The notes below the pieces were generated by a model that was given only the letters and a program-made list of their open reading frames with translations, had not been told where the DNA came from and did no database searches. The translations under genes and the position numbers were made by a program. Positions 32,775 through 45,343 of a DNA stretch of 64,000 bases are shown here, piece after piece; within the stretch, counting starts at the first letter, position 1; each line of letters begins with the position of its first letter. This stretch comes from Arabidopsis thaliana. Lineage: Eukaryota; Streptophyta; Magnoliopsida; Brassicales; Brassicaceae. The stretch is from assembly GCF_000001735.4 (NCBI RefSeq), contig NC_003075.7:8991001-9055000 (forward strand). The letters are read 5' to 3'.

Positions 32775-35700
32775 ATGCCGGCTCCGACGACGGAGATCGA
32801 ACCCATCGAAGCACAGTCACTGAAAAAGCTCAGTCTCAAATCCCTCAAACGATCACTTGAACTCTTCTCTCCCGTCCATGGCCAATTCCCTCCTCCTGAC
32901 CCGGAAGCGTTAGTCTTCTTCGATCCCCAATTTTCGATTCGAATCTTCATTTTCTTCACTAAGTTTTTATGATTTCTTCGTTTTTTTTTTTTTTTTTTGC
33001 AGCAAGCAGATTCGTCTCAGCCATAAGGTAAAACATTGAGTCTCTCTTACCAGTCTTTAGAAATTTATTTCAGTTATTCGCTTTTAATGTCTATTGATTG
33101 GATTTTGGTTTAAAGCTTCGAACTTTAGGTTTATTCAGGTTTTTCCATAATTGTTCTAAATCTTCAGGTTTTGTTACCAATAATAGTAAAGATGGTTGAT
33201 TTACTTAGACTCTCTCTCTCTCTCTGTTGTGTATGTTACTGATTTTAGAAGTTTTCTTTGTACAGATGAAAGTTGCGTTTGGAGGTGTAGAACCTGTTGT
33301 GAGTCAACCTCCACGTCAACCTGACCGCATCAATGAGCAGCCAGGACCTTCAAATGCTCTTTCCCTCGCAGGTGTTTTTCATATCACTATGTCTTGGTGA
33401 AAGATAAAAACTTGTTTCTTGTTTGCTATTTGCATTCTTATTTGTATTGGAAGGGATAAAATCATCTGCTTGATGAATTCTGCAGCTCCTGAAGGGTCTA
33501 AGAGTACGCAAAAGGGTGCGACAGAGAGTGCTATTGTTGTTGGTCCAACTTTACTGCGTCCAATACTGCCTAAAGGCTTGTAAGTGTTATCTTTTGTTGT
33601 TGGTTTCGTTGATCTGAATGCTAATTGATGGTTCTACTTTATCGTGAGGATGCTCATAAAAGAATTCGGTTCTCGAATTGAAGGAACTATACAGGTTCCT
33701 CAGGGAAGAGCACCACCATTATACCTGCAAATGTATCTTCATATCAAAGGTTTTTTTCTCGTCCTCATACTTGCTTTTCTTTATCTGGATTGCAATACAT
33801 TAATGGCAGCTCTAGGTAGTGTAGGTAGTTCATGGGCATGCAAATTAGACTTCCCCCAATCTGAATTTTTTTGGTTTGTCCTTATAATGTAGCTTCTAAT
33901 TCTGATTCCTTTTTTGTTGTTGCGTTCCTTTGCGTGTTACAGAAATCTGTCAACTGCTGCATTAATGGAGAGAATACCAAGTAGATGGCCCCGGCCAGAG
34001 TGGCATGCACCATGGAAGAATTACAGGGTAAAATCCGTGGCTCAGCATTGTTGCTGCATCATACGGATTTTGGTCTTTTGTTGGTCTCCAAAAAACTCTG
34101 GTTTGAGGAGTTACTTAACTTACGATTAATTATTCTTTTCACAGGTCATTCAGGGGCACTTGGGTTGGGTCAGATCTGTTGCGTTTGACCCGAGTAATGA
34201 ATGGTTTTGTACTGGTTCAGCTGATCGTACCATCAAGGTAGCAGAGATGATTGCTTATTCAATATGAATTGTATTTTTTCGAATATGTTTTCTTGTTATA
34301 CTTATAAGTCATGATACAAGACTTCCCTTCTATGGCTAGTTACTGGAGCTTAGTTTAGTGCATTGCCAAAAATCCACTACTTTGGCGATTGTAGAAGCAG
34401 TTCCGACTTTGGTATGTTTACTGAATTTATTACTTGTGTTTTATTCACTAGATATGGGATGTAGCAACTGGAGTTCTGAAGCTAACACTTACTGGGCATA
34501 TCGAGCAAGTACGAGGTTAGCCTTTCAAATCTGTTCTCGTTTATTAATATTTGTTAGACTTTTCAATAAATAACACTCTCGGGACAAGTTACAAGTTTGG
34601 GCTCTTTTGTTTTGAATTTTGTTACAGGCCTCGCTGTAAGCAATCGACATACCTATATGTTCTCTGCTGGTGATGACAAGCAAGTCAAATGCTGGGACCT
34701 TGAGCAGAATAAGGTTACAACTCTATTCTCTTCATTATCTGGATTTCTCATATCTAATGCTCTTGGAATTTTTGATTTGATAGGTTATCCGATCTTATCA
34801 TGGTCACTTGAGTGGTGTCTATTGCTTAGCTCTGCACCCAACTTTGGATGTTTTATTAACTGGGGGGCGAGACTCTGTCTGCAGGGTAAGGCAAAAATAT
34901 TTATATCCATATTTATATATCTTCTCGTTTGAATTCTTGCACTTTGCTGGATTTGTAGTTTAAAAGTCCATGTTTACTTATTTGCAGGTGTGGGATATTC
35001 GTACCAAGATGCAAATTTTTGCACTCTCAGGACATGACAACACCGTTTGTTCTGTATTTACTCGTCCAACAGTAAGTCTCTTTTAATATGGACTTGTTGT
35101 TATGGTTTTTGGATTTCTTGCTGAATCTTTTTATAATAGTAACTGGAACTCACTTTGATCTGTGTTGTTGCAGGACCCACAAGTTGTCACCGGATCCCAT
35201 GACACGACCATTAAATTTTGGGACCTTCGATATGGTATATCTTATCATTGTAACCATTGTTTGGACTTAAAATCCATATTATTTAAATCCTTCCTTATTT
35301 GATTATCAGTTGCTGCAAATATATGGTTTCATTTGAATAATGCTGTATTATTATTATATGCAGGAAAAACAATGTCAACGCTAACACATCATAAGAAATC
35401 TGTCCGAGCAATGACCCTCCATCCTAAAGAGTATGTGTAGTCGTACTGAATCTACTTTTGTGTATCGTGCTGAATCTACTTTATCTTTCCAATAGCGAAG
35501 TCTTTGCACCTAAACTTTTCCTTTATGTTATCTCTTTAATTTTCTTTTTAGGAATGCCTTTGCTTCTGCATCAGCTGACAACACCAAGAAATTTAGCCTT
35601 CCAAAGGGAGAGTTCTGCCACAACATGCTGTAAGTCTCTGCTAGATAATTATATACTTTGCATCTCCAGTGCTTTTGAAATAGGAGCTGTCATTATTAAT

Positions 35701-36443
35701 TATGTAATTGATGTGTTTGAACAATGTTTATCTTTTTCCATGGAAAAGTTCGCAACAGAAAACCATAATTAATGCAATGGCTGTAAACGAGGATGGTGTG
35801 ATGGTCACTGGAGGTATATAATCATTTCTGATTCCTTTCGTCCCTGTGATTGTTTTCCTTTGATAGTAAAATGGGTGAGACATAATCATTTTCAACTGAA
35901 ACTGATTCTATATATGTGTGAATGAAGGTGATAATGGAAGTATATGGTTCTGGGACTGGAAGAGTGGTCACAGTTTCCAACAGTCAGAAACTATCGTACA
36001 GCCTGGTACGTACATTTATAGCTTTCATGGTCTTTTGCTCCTGATCTCCTTGTTATGGTAAGATGTAGAAGTCTCGGTATGTTCATACAACGTAGTCAAG
36101 TTTGAACCCTGGTAAAGACTCAAATGTTAGAAGTGTATGATACTATGATTGAGCTCTAGGGAAACCAAGAAAGTTGACGTAGGTTTATGGTTTATGTAAA
36201 TGCCTATAGCGTCGTCTTACAAGCAAATAGTAAATGGGTCTTTAATTGGATGTGGTTGGGCATATGGCAGGTTCCCTGGAGAGTGAAGCGGGTATATATG
36301 CAGCGTGTTATGATAATACAGGTTCAAGATTGGTAACATGCGAGGCTGATAAGACGATAAAGATGTGGAAAGAAGATGAGAATGCAACTCCAGAAACTCA
36401 TCCTATCAATTTCAAACCACCAAAGGAGATTAGGCGCTTCTAA
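32775..36443 (+). CDS. PRL1: WD40 protein PRL1 (Prp19/NineTeen complex)
   Basis: Seventeen exons, the smallest only 25 bases (33003-33027), join in phase to exactly 486 residues, the known size of PLEIOTROPIC REGULATORY LOCUS 1 (At4g15900). The N-terminal ~170 residues are non-repeat; then seven WD40 blades follow, for example [51 protein letters not shown] and [14 protein letters not shown], ending PKEIRRF. PRL1 is the plant counterpart of yeast Prp46/human PLRG1, a core component of the spliceosome-associated Prp19 complex (MAC), and affects sugar, hormone and immune responses. All borders are standard. Promoter shows a telo-box. A duplicate, PRL2, lies on chromosome 3. Confidence 0.96.
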
Positions 36444-37397
36444 ATAACTTGTATCTGTAACTCAAAGCTCTTGTTGGAATCTCACTAATCTCTTCATGAT
36501 TCTGTTTCCTAGATCAACTTTTGAGAGGGGACCTTTGTTTTGTGGTGGGGAGGAAACAAAAGGCCATGTACTTTATGTATTTTAAGGGCATTTGTAATTT
36601 TTTCTATCAACAATAATAGATCATGTATTGTTGTTTATGTTGAGAGAACTTTGTTACTTTTATCTCCCGTCTCTTGATTCTCTTCGTTAGTACTTATCGA
36701 AGATCTATCATGATTTCTGTGCAACCAAATCTGTGAAGTTTTGTAGGACGAATCTAAGTATTTGATCAACAACTTATATCTCTAGTCTCCACCACTGAAA
36801 GTTTTCAGCCTAAATTTTGGCTCGGGTTGTTTGGTTTATGAAGCTTTTATAGTGTAACTACACAGCTGATACGAAGAAACCAAGTGTAAAAACAAAACAG
36901 CTGATACGAAGAAACCAAGTGTAAAAACAAAAGAAAATATTGAAATAGTAAACAATTTGAATGGAAAAGATCCACTAAAAAGAGACGGTGATGGTGAGCT
37001 CGTTTGCGCGAAGACACCTGTGTGTTGGTTTTGCAATACGTAAGTGACACGTTCTAGTTATCATCATTCAGATCTCACCGACCTCTTCTGATCTTTTGTA
37101 CCAAAGTATACTTGTTTATTCGCAGATCTTTTGTAGACTTTTCACCTTTTTAACTGCCAGTATCGTTTAGTGGAAGACGTACATTGGTTTTTACGTCTTC
37201 TATTTCTTTCAATTCAATCATCAAACTATCAAAGCATCAAACTATCATAGCTTTCTCACTAGTCACTTGTGGGTTTCTCGAAAACAGGCAAAAACATAAA
37301 TAAAACCCCCCAAAAAAATGAATTAGCCATTTACTATTTTCACATTTCAGTTTTTAACCTTACTTTGGCAGTAAGTATGAGCAGTGGGTCCACAGTA
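36444..37397. other. Spacer between PRL1 and DI21
   Basis: PRL1 3' UTR followed by non-coding sequence. The only structure seen is the tandem duplication at 36863-36932. Confidence 0.4.
36863..36932 (+). repeat. 35-bp tandem duplication
   Basis: Two perfect head-to-tail copies of a 35-base unit starting CAGCTGATACGAAGAAACCA and ending AAAAACAAAA. No function apparent; the lack of mismatches suggests a recent event. Confidence 0.85.
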
Positions 37398-37459
37398 AGG
37401 CCCATGAGCCCAAATTTCTCTGTCGTGGTCTATATAAGTGCGCCTAACCCAAACCCTAA
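37398..37459 (+). promoter_or_regulatory. DI21 promoter: site II pair, TATA box, telo-box
   Basis: AGGCCCA (37398-37404) and GAGCCCA (37406-37412) are site II-type elements, CTATATAAG (about 37430) is a TATA box, and AAACCCTAA (37451-37459) is a telo-box. This arrangement is common in ribosomal and mitochondrial-protein genes. No ATG occurs between the telo-box and the DI21 start, so a 5' leader of about 200 bases is likely. Confidence 0.6.
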
Positions 37460-37656
37460 AGTCTCTCGAAAAACCATCACCGGGGAATCTGACGGCGGCT
37501 TAGTACCGGCGGCTACTGCAAAAAGGATTGTGTTCTTCTTAGGCTTGATACTTGCCTTGGGAAGAATATAACAATCATTTTGCGGTAGCTAAAACGCTAA
37601 GCTCTATCGTCATATCTTTATCATTGATACTTATTTGATATCTAAATATCATAAAA

Positions 37657-38269
37657 ATGGCCGCTCGTTCACTCTCCGGTGCCGTTAAATCTCTTTGCTC
37701 CGCCGCATCCGGAAGTCTGTCTTGTTCCATTGTCTTAAGGTACTTATGTTTGAACTGATCCCATTTTTTCAGGTTACAATATATAAACATTTACACACTC
37801 TTTCATTTGCTTAGATCGTATAAAGAATTTATAATTCTAATTGAATAATAGTTGATGGTTTGAATTTGAGTGAAGGCTAAAGATTGATCTATCATTAATA
37901 AACGTAATTAATTTACTTAGATCTATTAAAGATAATTATGCATGATATTATCACGTTATTTTCTACGTTTTCGTTATGTTATTTAGTCATTTGCTGTTTA
38001 TATAATCTTACCTTCAAAATAAATTATTGGAATGTAGGAGGAGTTACGTTGCTACATCGCAGAATGTAACAGCAGCAGGATTGAGTAAGGGAGGTTCCAC
38101 CAGAGTTATGGTGGGGAAGATGGAACAGAGAGGTTTAGATCAAGAGGCAGAGTCTGCTTGGGGACCAGATCCAGTTACTGGATACTACAGACCTTCCAAT
38201 CGTGCGGCTGAGATTGATCCAGCTGAGCTCAGAGAGTTGCTTTTGAAAAACAAAGCAAAGTCTTTCTGA
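37657..38269 (+). CDS. DI21: LEA_3-family protein, drought-induced 21
   Basis: Two exons (37657-37739, 38038-38269) encode 104 residues, the size of AtDI21 (At4g15910). The N-terminus MAARSLSGAVKSLCSAASGS with later Arg-Arg-Ser-Tyr fits a mitochondrial presequence. The body holds the LEA_3 signature WGPDPVTGYYRPSN and the end DPAELRELLLKNK. LEA_3 proteins (SAG21/LEA5 group) are small, largely disordered stress proteins, often in mitochondria; DI21 was named for induction by drought. The context AAAATGGCC supports the start. Confidence 0.93.
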
Positions 38270-39741
38270 GAATTTTGATTGGTTGGTTGACTTGGTTCCA
38301 GTGGAAGGTTGTCGTAGGCGACTATTCTGATTATGTGTGTTTATGTTTGTCTTGTATCAACTATTAAGTAAAAATAAAGATCACATTAACTAGTTAAAAA
38401 TATAATATCTGTTTGGATCGACTAACACAACATCTTTAGTATAACAGTGTCTTAAATGTTTTAAGAGATAAATGGGGATATACGAAAAATAGAAAACGTT
38501 GCTAATTATGACTAAATTATGATACTTAACAACGTCAACAACAACAAAACAAGATGATTTCACTATGGCATTATATTTTGTGACCACAATCTTATACTTG
38601 TTGTTGTTGTCAACATCAAATACAACAATAGAAAATGATGGTGCTTTTTCATACCCCATATAAAATTTTGTTGATTCTTCATGCCCATAGTTTTGTTGAG
38701 GCTGCTAATGGCCTAATAGTCTTAGAAAATGCAAACGGACTATTGAGGGTTGAGAATATGCTGTAATTCGGCCCACTTCTGGGCTAGTCGAGTGAATACG
38801 TAAGGATCAATCATCAATACTTGGTTGCCACAATAGATTATGAATCAGTGAAACTGTGAAGGGTTCAAGATCTTAGTATATATCATAACTAAATATTATC
38901 ACTTTGTCCACTAAACTTAAAATGATAACATCGATTCTATGCTATAATGAGATACTGAGATCAACGTTTTGGCTGCTTTTCCTCCTTTGGTCTTAGCTAG
39001 TGGTGCTATTTTAAAACTTTTCAGTACTTTTTCGTTTTAGGTTTACTGATGTGTTTGTTATCGGAAGAGTTTTGTCTCTGTTCAATTTTTTCTTAGAAAA
39101 TATTTTTTTTTGAACATGTATTATTTCTCAACATTTGTCAGTCTAAACGTGTTGTCACTCACATTTCTTCCCCCAACAAATATCAAACATGTTGTCACTC
39201 TCGTTTTCATATATGAAATTGAGCATCAACAAGTATTGAGGAGGACATATCCCTGAGCTAGTCATTATGACCATGTTGTTGTGTCTGAAATGAATATCAC
39301 GATCCGAACGCTAAAGGGAAATGTCAAAGTCCGAGAGACGAGTAAAACTGAAATATGTTTGCTCCACAAATACCGAACCGTACGTACGTCTGTATGACTG
39401 TATACGCTCACTTGCAATCGAACGTACACAACGACACAAGACGTTTTTTTACGAATAATATCTCACAAACTCAACCGTCAAGAATCTCAAAACTTATCCA
39501 AACAAAAAAGTTACTAAGCCTCAAAACATAGTAAACACTCCATTCTCTTATCTTCGCTTAACAAAAGATGCATTACAATAACAATCCCTAAAATATGTAA
39601 CATCTTCAAATTAATCTAATTTTGTCCAAAAAAATAACGTACACAAAATCGCACACCACAATAATGTAACAAAAAATATAAAGATTTGTATTTATAAGAC
39701 CCAAATTAATTAACAAGCTCTTGACATAAAAAAAAAGGGAT
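38270..39741. other. Tail-to-tail spacer, DI21 and SWEET17
   Basis: About 1.5 kb, AT-rich, no coding similarity on either strand. Several (CAA/TTG)n-like short runs near 38525-38620. Nothing else seen. Confidence 0.4.
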
Positions 39742-42343
39742 TTAAGAGAGGAGAGGTTCAACACGTGATGTGAGGCCTTCCTCTTCATCTTGAGCAATCT
39801 CACTTAAACCGTTGCTTAAACCAACCGGTTTGGCATTTCTGTAAATTCCATAAAGTATGAGTTGCATTGTCCCAAACACAAACCCCACTCCATTTGGCAC
39901 CTATCCAATTTCACCACATAACTTTAATTAACTAAATTAATCAATCAATCACAAATACATTATTTCTCAACAACATAATTATAATCAACGCCTATCCGAA
40001 ATCACAATAAAACGCATTTGAAAATGTCCCCACAAAATAGTAGTTGTTGCATTTTTGAACCAGACACGTTCTTTAAAAAATTAATTGTTTGAAAAAAATG
40101 GCCAAAAAAAAAAACATTTTGGTTAATGTTGGAGACTTGGAGTCCACAATTTTTAAAAAATCATTGAGCATTAAATCGATTTTTTCTTTTCCAGAAGATT
40201 TTTTATAAACTGTGACATGACCTGACACTAATGGGGTCTAATTGGGGATGTAAAGAAAACAACAAAAATATTTTGGGGGTATTGCTGGAATATCGAAAAA
40301 GATATGGGGTCGATGAAATAGCTTTGTTAAGTTTTCCTTTTTGTCTTTTGAATGTGTCTAAAGCCAAAACACTAACGGGACACAGAGACGGCATGAGTAT
40401 AAGGGTGTAATCATAAATTAAGAAGTGAATAAAACAGTGAAACTATACTTACGAGTAAGAAAACGTCGTGTTGGAGTAAAGCATAGACAGCCCAAATCGC
40501 GCCGTTTAAGAAGAGGAAAAACGACAACCAAAACGGCATGTATTTCACGCTCTTTGTTGTCACTACTGTTTTCTGCATATTGTATTAAGAAATTAGACAC
40601 TATGATCAGTCTATATATTATAACAGATATTGTGATAAACTCAAAACGTATTCTATTTATTTTGTTGCGAATGATTGAAAATGAAATGTTACGTATATAT
40701 GTCTTTATCCAAGATATGGACCTACCATACCAAGTCGTGGTACAGTATAGTAGCTGGAAAATAAATAAACAATTGGGACGTTGATTTTCATATTTTAGAT
40801 GTGAAAAAAATCTAATGACGTACAAGTTCATATAATTGATATGTGACTGCGATTTTTTTGAAGACGTGCTTAAAAATGCCATGTGGTTGTTGGTTTATAT
40901 ATGATGATTGCATGTATATATGAACGAAAATAACCTTTATAAAACTAAATGAACAACTACCACCAAAAATAACCACTGACCTTATTTCTGAAAACAGAAA
41001 AAAAAATATACTATAAAAACGATATTCGAATTCCACTAAGAAAAAGACAAAAATTGCTGCTTAAAATATAAAGTTAATTAAATTAAAATCAATTTGTTTG
41101 TCTACAAAAATTGAATTTTCAGACCAGGTGGGTCGTTTTTTTTTATTATAGACGGCTATAAGCTTTTTGTTTGGAGTATAAAAAAAAATCATTTCTAGAA
41201 AGGACCAAGTGGATATGAACAATGACATCTTTTATTGCAAAACGTGTGTGATATGATACTACCAAAACGCTATAAAATAATGTTTTTGAGTTTTGACAGA
41301 TGAGGTAAAATTAAGAATGAAACTTACCATTGCTGAAAGTGGAGAACCATACATTATAATGTTTAGACCAGCAGATATGAAACCTATTGATTGAGAACGC
41401 ATCTTCTCATCTTCAAACGCACTTCTCGTTGCCACAATCGCCGCGATTGGAAAAAACACGTTCAACATCGCTTCCACATCCACTGTTTTCAGCTGTAAGA
41501 ACAAAAAAAAAGATCACATTGTTGTTAACATATATACAAAGCTCAATTATTTGAACCAACAACTACTTTGTAAAATGTAGAAATACATTGGAAACTCTAC
41601 TTTACAAGTCATCATCGTATTTCTTATAACAAGTGGATCAAATATTTTAATCGACTTGACTTTAGGGAGAACAAAAAAGAATCAATTAAAAGTGAGACAT
41701 AGAAATCTGATAATCAGATCCAAATCTGAATAAAAATGAATCAAATAAAATGCAGATTTTGTAACCAGCTATCATATAGGAAACACTAAAGATCATGCAT
41801 AATAGCATATATATAAATCAGAATATCATAAAATAGAATAAATTAAAAACCTTGAGATGTCGAGGGGCATAAAAGAGAAAAAGTGAAACGTAGATGGTTT
41901 CAACAAGAGCACCAAAGCCATTAACGGTGGAGACAAGATATTCTCCGGGAGTGACGATGCCGTAATATGTCCATAGCGATGATCCTAACAACGTGCAAAT
42001 GTACGGCAAGCTTTTGTACTCCTCCGTTGATCTCCGCTTCACTATTTTCCAAAACGTCTCCCTGATGATTTTTGTTTGGTATATTAATATGGACCGATCG
42101 ATTAATAATCTAAGTAAGAAAGACTATAGATTATACAATTTTGTTACTTCTTGCAAGGTTAGAGAGCTTACACTGGTGAGAGGAAAACTAGTACGGAGAT
42201 TACATTTCCTGCGTCAAACACATATATATGTTATGTATTGGATCGTGCACTTGTGTTTATACATGTACAGATTATGAGCACAACGTACACGTTAGAGAAG
42301 AAGTATTACCTATGACTCCGATATAGAAACTTGCCTCTGCCAT
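39742..42343 (-). CDS. SWEET17: SWEET17 sugar (fructose) transporter
   Basis: Six exons (42343-42310, 42208-42172, 42061-41851, 41492-41328, 40572-40453, 39900-39742) give exactly 241 residues, matching At4g15920. The 37-base second exon is typical of SWEETs. Two MtN3/saliva triple-helix units are visible: GNVISVLVFLSPV with TFWKIVKRRSTEEYKSLPYI and LLGSSLWTYYGIV in the first; MRSQSIGFISAGLNIIMYGS with PLSAM, KYMPFWLSFFLFLNGAIWAV and VPNGVGFVFGTMQLILYGIY in the second. SWEET17 moves fructose across the vacuolar membrane in roots and leaves. The C-terminal tail is acidic (AQDEEEGLTSRVEPLLS), with a dileucine-like end suited to tonoplast sorting. A GA-rich tract (CT-rich leader on the coding strand) lies just upstream. 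Confidence 0.95.
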
Positions 42344-42360
42344 TATTGGAGAAAGAGTTT

Positions 42361-42420
42361 CTGAGAGAGAGAGAAAGAGAAAGAGACAGAGAGACAAAGA
42401 GAGAAAGGAAAGAGGAGGAG
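42361..42420 (-). promoter_or_regulatory. CT-rich leader of SWEET17
   Basis: About 60 bases of GAGAGA/AAAGAGA purines on the plus strand, read as CT repeats in the SWEET17 5' leader. Such tracts are common near plant transcription starts and bind BPC factors. Confidence 0.55.
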
Positions 42421-42941
42421 GCTTCTTAATTGGGGGAAACGTGACTTGAAGTCTTAATAATGTTTTTATTTTATTTGTTCACACTATAATGATTCAAGTA
42501 TGCAAGTGTGTGTCTATTGGTGTGAATGGATAGTATCGGATGAATGAATGACAAGAAAACAAAATTAATGATTTGGTTAAAGTATAATAGAGGAATGAAG
42601 TGAAATAGATAATGGACTTTTCTTATCTTTCTAAACTGGAGATTGTTTTTCATGTTATGAAAAAAGTTTACTGGAATATAGATTTACCTCACTCTGTAGC
42701 AAATTGTACCCTTTTAGTGGAATATAAAAATATAATTTTCTACTTCTTTTTACCCATCATTTTTATTTATATAAACTAGTATAAGCTACATACTAGTTGA
42801 TTTTGGTCTATAATATCCAGATTTGAGACTAATTTTGGCAATCAATATGAGAAAATAAATTTCATGCAATTAGTTGCACCATATGAATAGGATTGGTAAA
42901 AGTGATATAGTTTTCTTCTTAAATCACCCATAAATCTTAAC

Positions 42942-43640
42942 CTAAGGATGGGCATTGAAGATATGTAAGTAGTTAAGTCAATTTGATTACCCTTTTCTGA
43001 CCGGAGTTTGATTCTACTAAATCGCGTTATCTTGCGTAGTATGGATTGACTATACATCGAGTCTTGTGGATCCAAAAATGTATATAAAATAAAAGATGGG
43101 CACAAATACTTGGTAATTTTCCTTTATCCACCTTGAAAACATAAACACTCATCATTATTAAGATAACTAATACTCATTCTATTTCATATTAGTTGTAGTT
43201 TAAGGTTTTTACACACATATTAAGAAAGTTTTTAAAAATTCATTTAATATATCTCTTTTATATAAAAACATCATTTATTATAACCAATTCAACCAATAAA
43301 AAATATATAATTAAGTATAGTTGGTTAAAAAGTATTGAATATATTTATTATTTATACACAAAGTTGAAAACAACAGTTATTGTGAAAAAATATAAAAACC
43401 TTTAAATTACATTTATATTGAAACAAAGGGAATAATAAGTAACATAACTTTGATACTTACAATTAATTTGCAAATAGTTTTACAAAAAACACGTAATAGA
43501 ACAAAGCAAGTAAAGTAAAATATTTTTAGCAAATATTTGAAATTGAAGATACTCGTTTCTCACAAGTCAAATACGAATACTAATTTTACCCTTACAAAAT
43601 GGGTCAAGTAGCAAATACTTGTCCTGTGCCCATCCCTAAT
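42942..43640. mobile_element. Possible hAT-like non-autonomous element
   Basis: AAGGATGGGCA near 42942 and again GATGGGCACAAATACTT near 43095 face TGCCCATCCCTA near 43627-43639, whose inverse TAGGGATGGGCA is a typical hAT-type end. Parts of the inner sequence near both ends (AAATACTTGG and AAGTATTTGC in inverse) also match. No clear 8-bp target duplication was found and there is no transposase. A diverged Stowaway MITE lies inside. Confidence 0.35.
43173..43432. mobile_element. Stowaway MITE, diverged copy
   Basis: About 260 bases flanked by TA, sharing the whole internal order with the element at 44263-44520: TTGTAGTTTAA, ACACA.ATTAA, TATAAAAACATCATT, CCAACCAATAAAAAAT-like, GGTTAAAA, AAAACCTTTAAA. 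Its inverted ends are degraded compared with that copy, so it is older. Confidence 0.7.
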
Positions 43641-44262
43641 TTTTGCAAGCAAGATGCACTAAGTATGAGAGAGTTTTGTAGAACCTAGTGTTTTATAGCA
43701 AATCTGTAACTAATCCTAAAATATGGAATTACATAAGTAGTAAAGTAGCAACCACCGGTTTACTTTCTGAGGAATTAGCAAACTATTAATGGAATGAAGA
43801 CCCTTTCTGGGGAATTAGCATACAAAACTAATATGAGAATTTCATGTGGTGATTATTGGCCAAGGCAAAAGTCTTGACTACATAAATTCTACCTTTTATT
43901 CAGACTGAACAACAGCTCTTTTAATTTTTACTTCCTGCGCTAGTTTTTTGTTCCTATTAAAAGAGTCATTCAAGATTTCTTAGGTAAATTCTTAAATGAA
44001 CTAAAAATAAATTTTGTTAAGTAATCAGAATCAAAGGAAAACGATGGTATAACAGTCTGGTATCATATCCCACTTGGTTGCTACTCGCTAGTAAACTTCA
44101 ACCACAACCCTCTGTCCCTCTATGACGTTGATGCCACTTTTAAGACTAACAACAATAATATTGTCTTTTTTTTCTTCTTTCGAATCCACATCTCTTGAAA
44201 TTTTGTTAAATAATTTAAAATATGTAATCTATATGTCTGTGTGTACATATGCATAAATCATA

Positions 44263-44520
44263 CTCCCTCTGTTTCTAAATATTTGTAGTTTAAAATTTTT
44301 GCACACAAATTAAAAAACCATACAAATCTCATTTAATTTATCTCTTTCCTATAAAAACATCATTAATTACAACTAATCCAACCAATAAAAAATATGATGT
44401 AAAATACAATTGGTTAAAACTATTAAATACATTTAATGTTTGCATAGAAAAGTAAAAACAACACTTATATTGAAAAAAATAAAAAACCTTTAAACTACAC
44501 TTAATTAGAAACAGAGGGAG
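44263..44520. mobile_element. Stowaway MITE (Tc1/mariner type)
   Basis: 258 bases between TA dinucleotides, with near-perfect terminal inverted repeats CTCCCTCTGTTTCTAA and TTAGAAACAGAGGGAG, the Stowaway hallmark (CTCCCTCYGTTYC). No coding. It depends on a mariner transposase elsewhere. Intact ends suggest a fairly recent insertion. Confidence 0.88.
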
Positions 44521-45343
44521 TAATACGGATCTACGAGAAAAATTTAGTGAAGTCGCGGTCGAAGGACCTTAGGTTGGTGGCTAGACCATTTCGTTCAAAT
44601 CAATCCCACTTTCTTTCATCAAGATAACAAAGATTCACAAACATCCTTACCAAATGATACAACCAAATGACCAACCAAATGATAAAAACTACCTAAGGTC
44701 TATCATCAAGTTTTTATAAGTTCTATTTATCACTTAATATCACAATGGTGCATTCGAGAGGATACAACCAAATGACCAATACACATGTATTTTTAACTGC
44801 TTGTAAGTATCACATATCTCATGATTTTAAAACAAAAATATTGATTTACTTGTTTATTATTATTATTATTTTTTCTATACTTATTTGGTTTGATAGTAGA
44901 TGTTTTTATATATATTTAAGATATCATTTTATATATCTTGAGACTGTATTTATACCTCTCTTCTTTATTCTACAAACTACCTGTCAAAATAGTTGGTTTT
45001 GAAATGTAACATTGGTGATGATTTTTCTTTTGTCTTTAAATGTAACTTTGGATGACAAAATTCAGTAATAATAATGGGCCTGAGGTTATGAATATAGAAT
45101 TCCACTTTATCACATTGGACCCAAATTTGCCATGATATAATATAAAACGACGTGGTATCAAGTGTTCAGTGAGTGTGAGTCCTCCGACACGAATAATCTA
45201 GAAAATTTTACTAAGACTAGTGTCAGTATTTTTCTACCACACTCGTCGCCTTGCTTTACGCTTTATTCTCTCTTCTTTAGCTTTTTATTTCTTCAGCAAA
45301 TCTGATTTCAAAAAAATTTCATCGAGGAAACTGAAAAAAAAAA

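Larger units (their letters stand above)
42344..45343. other. 3-kb spacer, SWEET17 to dynein light chain
   Basis: Head-to-head spacer with the MITEs listed separately. Elsewhere it is AT-rich without open frames of note; sequence just before 45344 is the light-chain promoter and leader. Repeated AACCAAATGA words occur near 44650-44780. Confidence 0.45.

Noticed and set aside
36836-37050. Minus-strand frames with duplicated words
   Set aside because: The similarity comes from the 35-base tandem duplication, not from coding.
37269-37571. 100-codon plus-strand frame before DI21
   Set aside because: It runs through the promoter elements (site II, TATA box, telo-box) and shows no family; most likely promoter and leader.
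44860-45002. Hydrophobic 85-codon frame before the dynein light chain
   Set aside because: Poly-Ile/Phe from AT-rich simple sequence; no conserved pattern.
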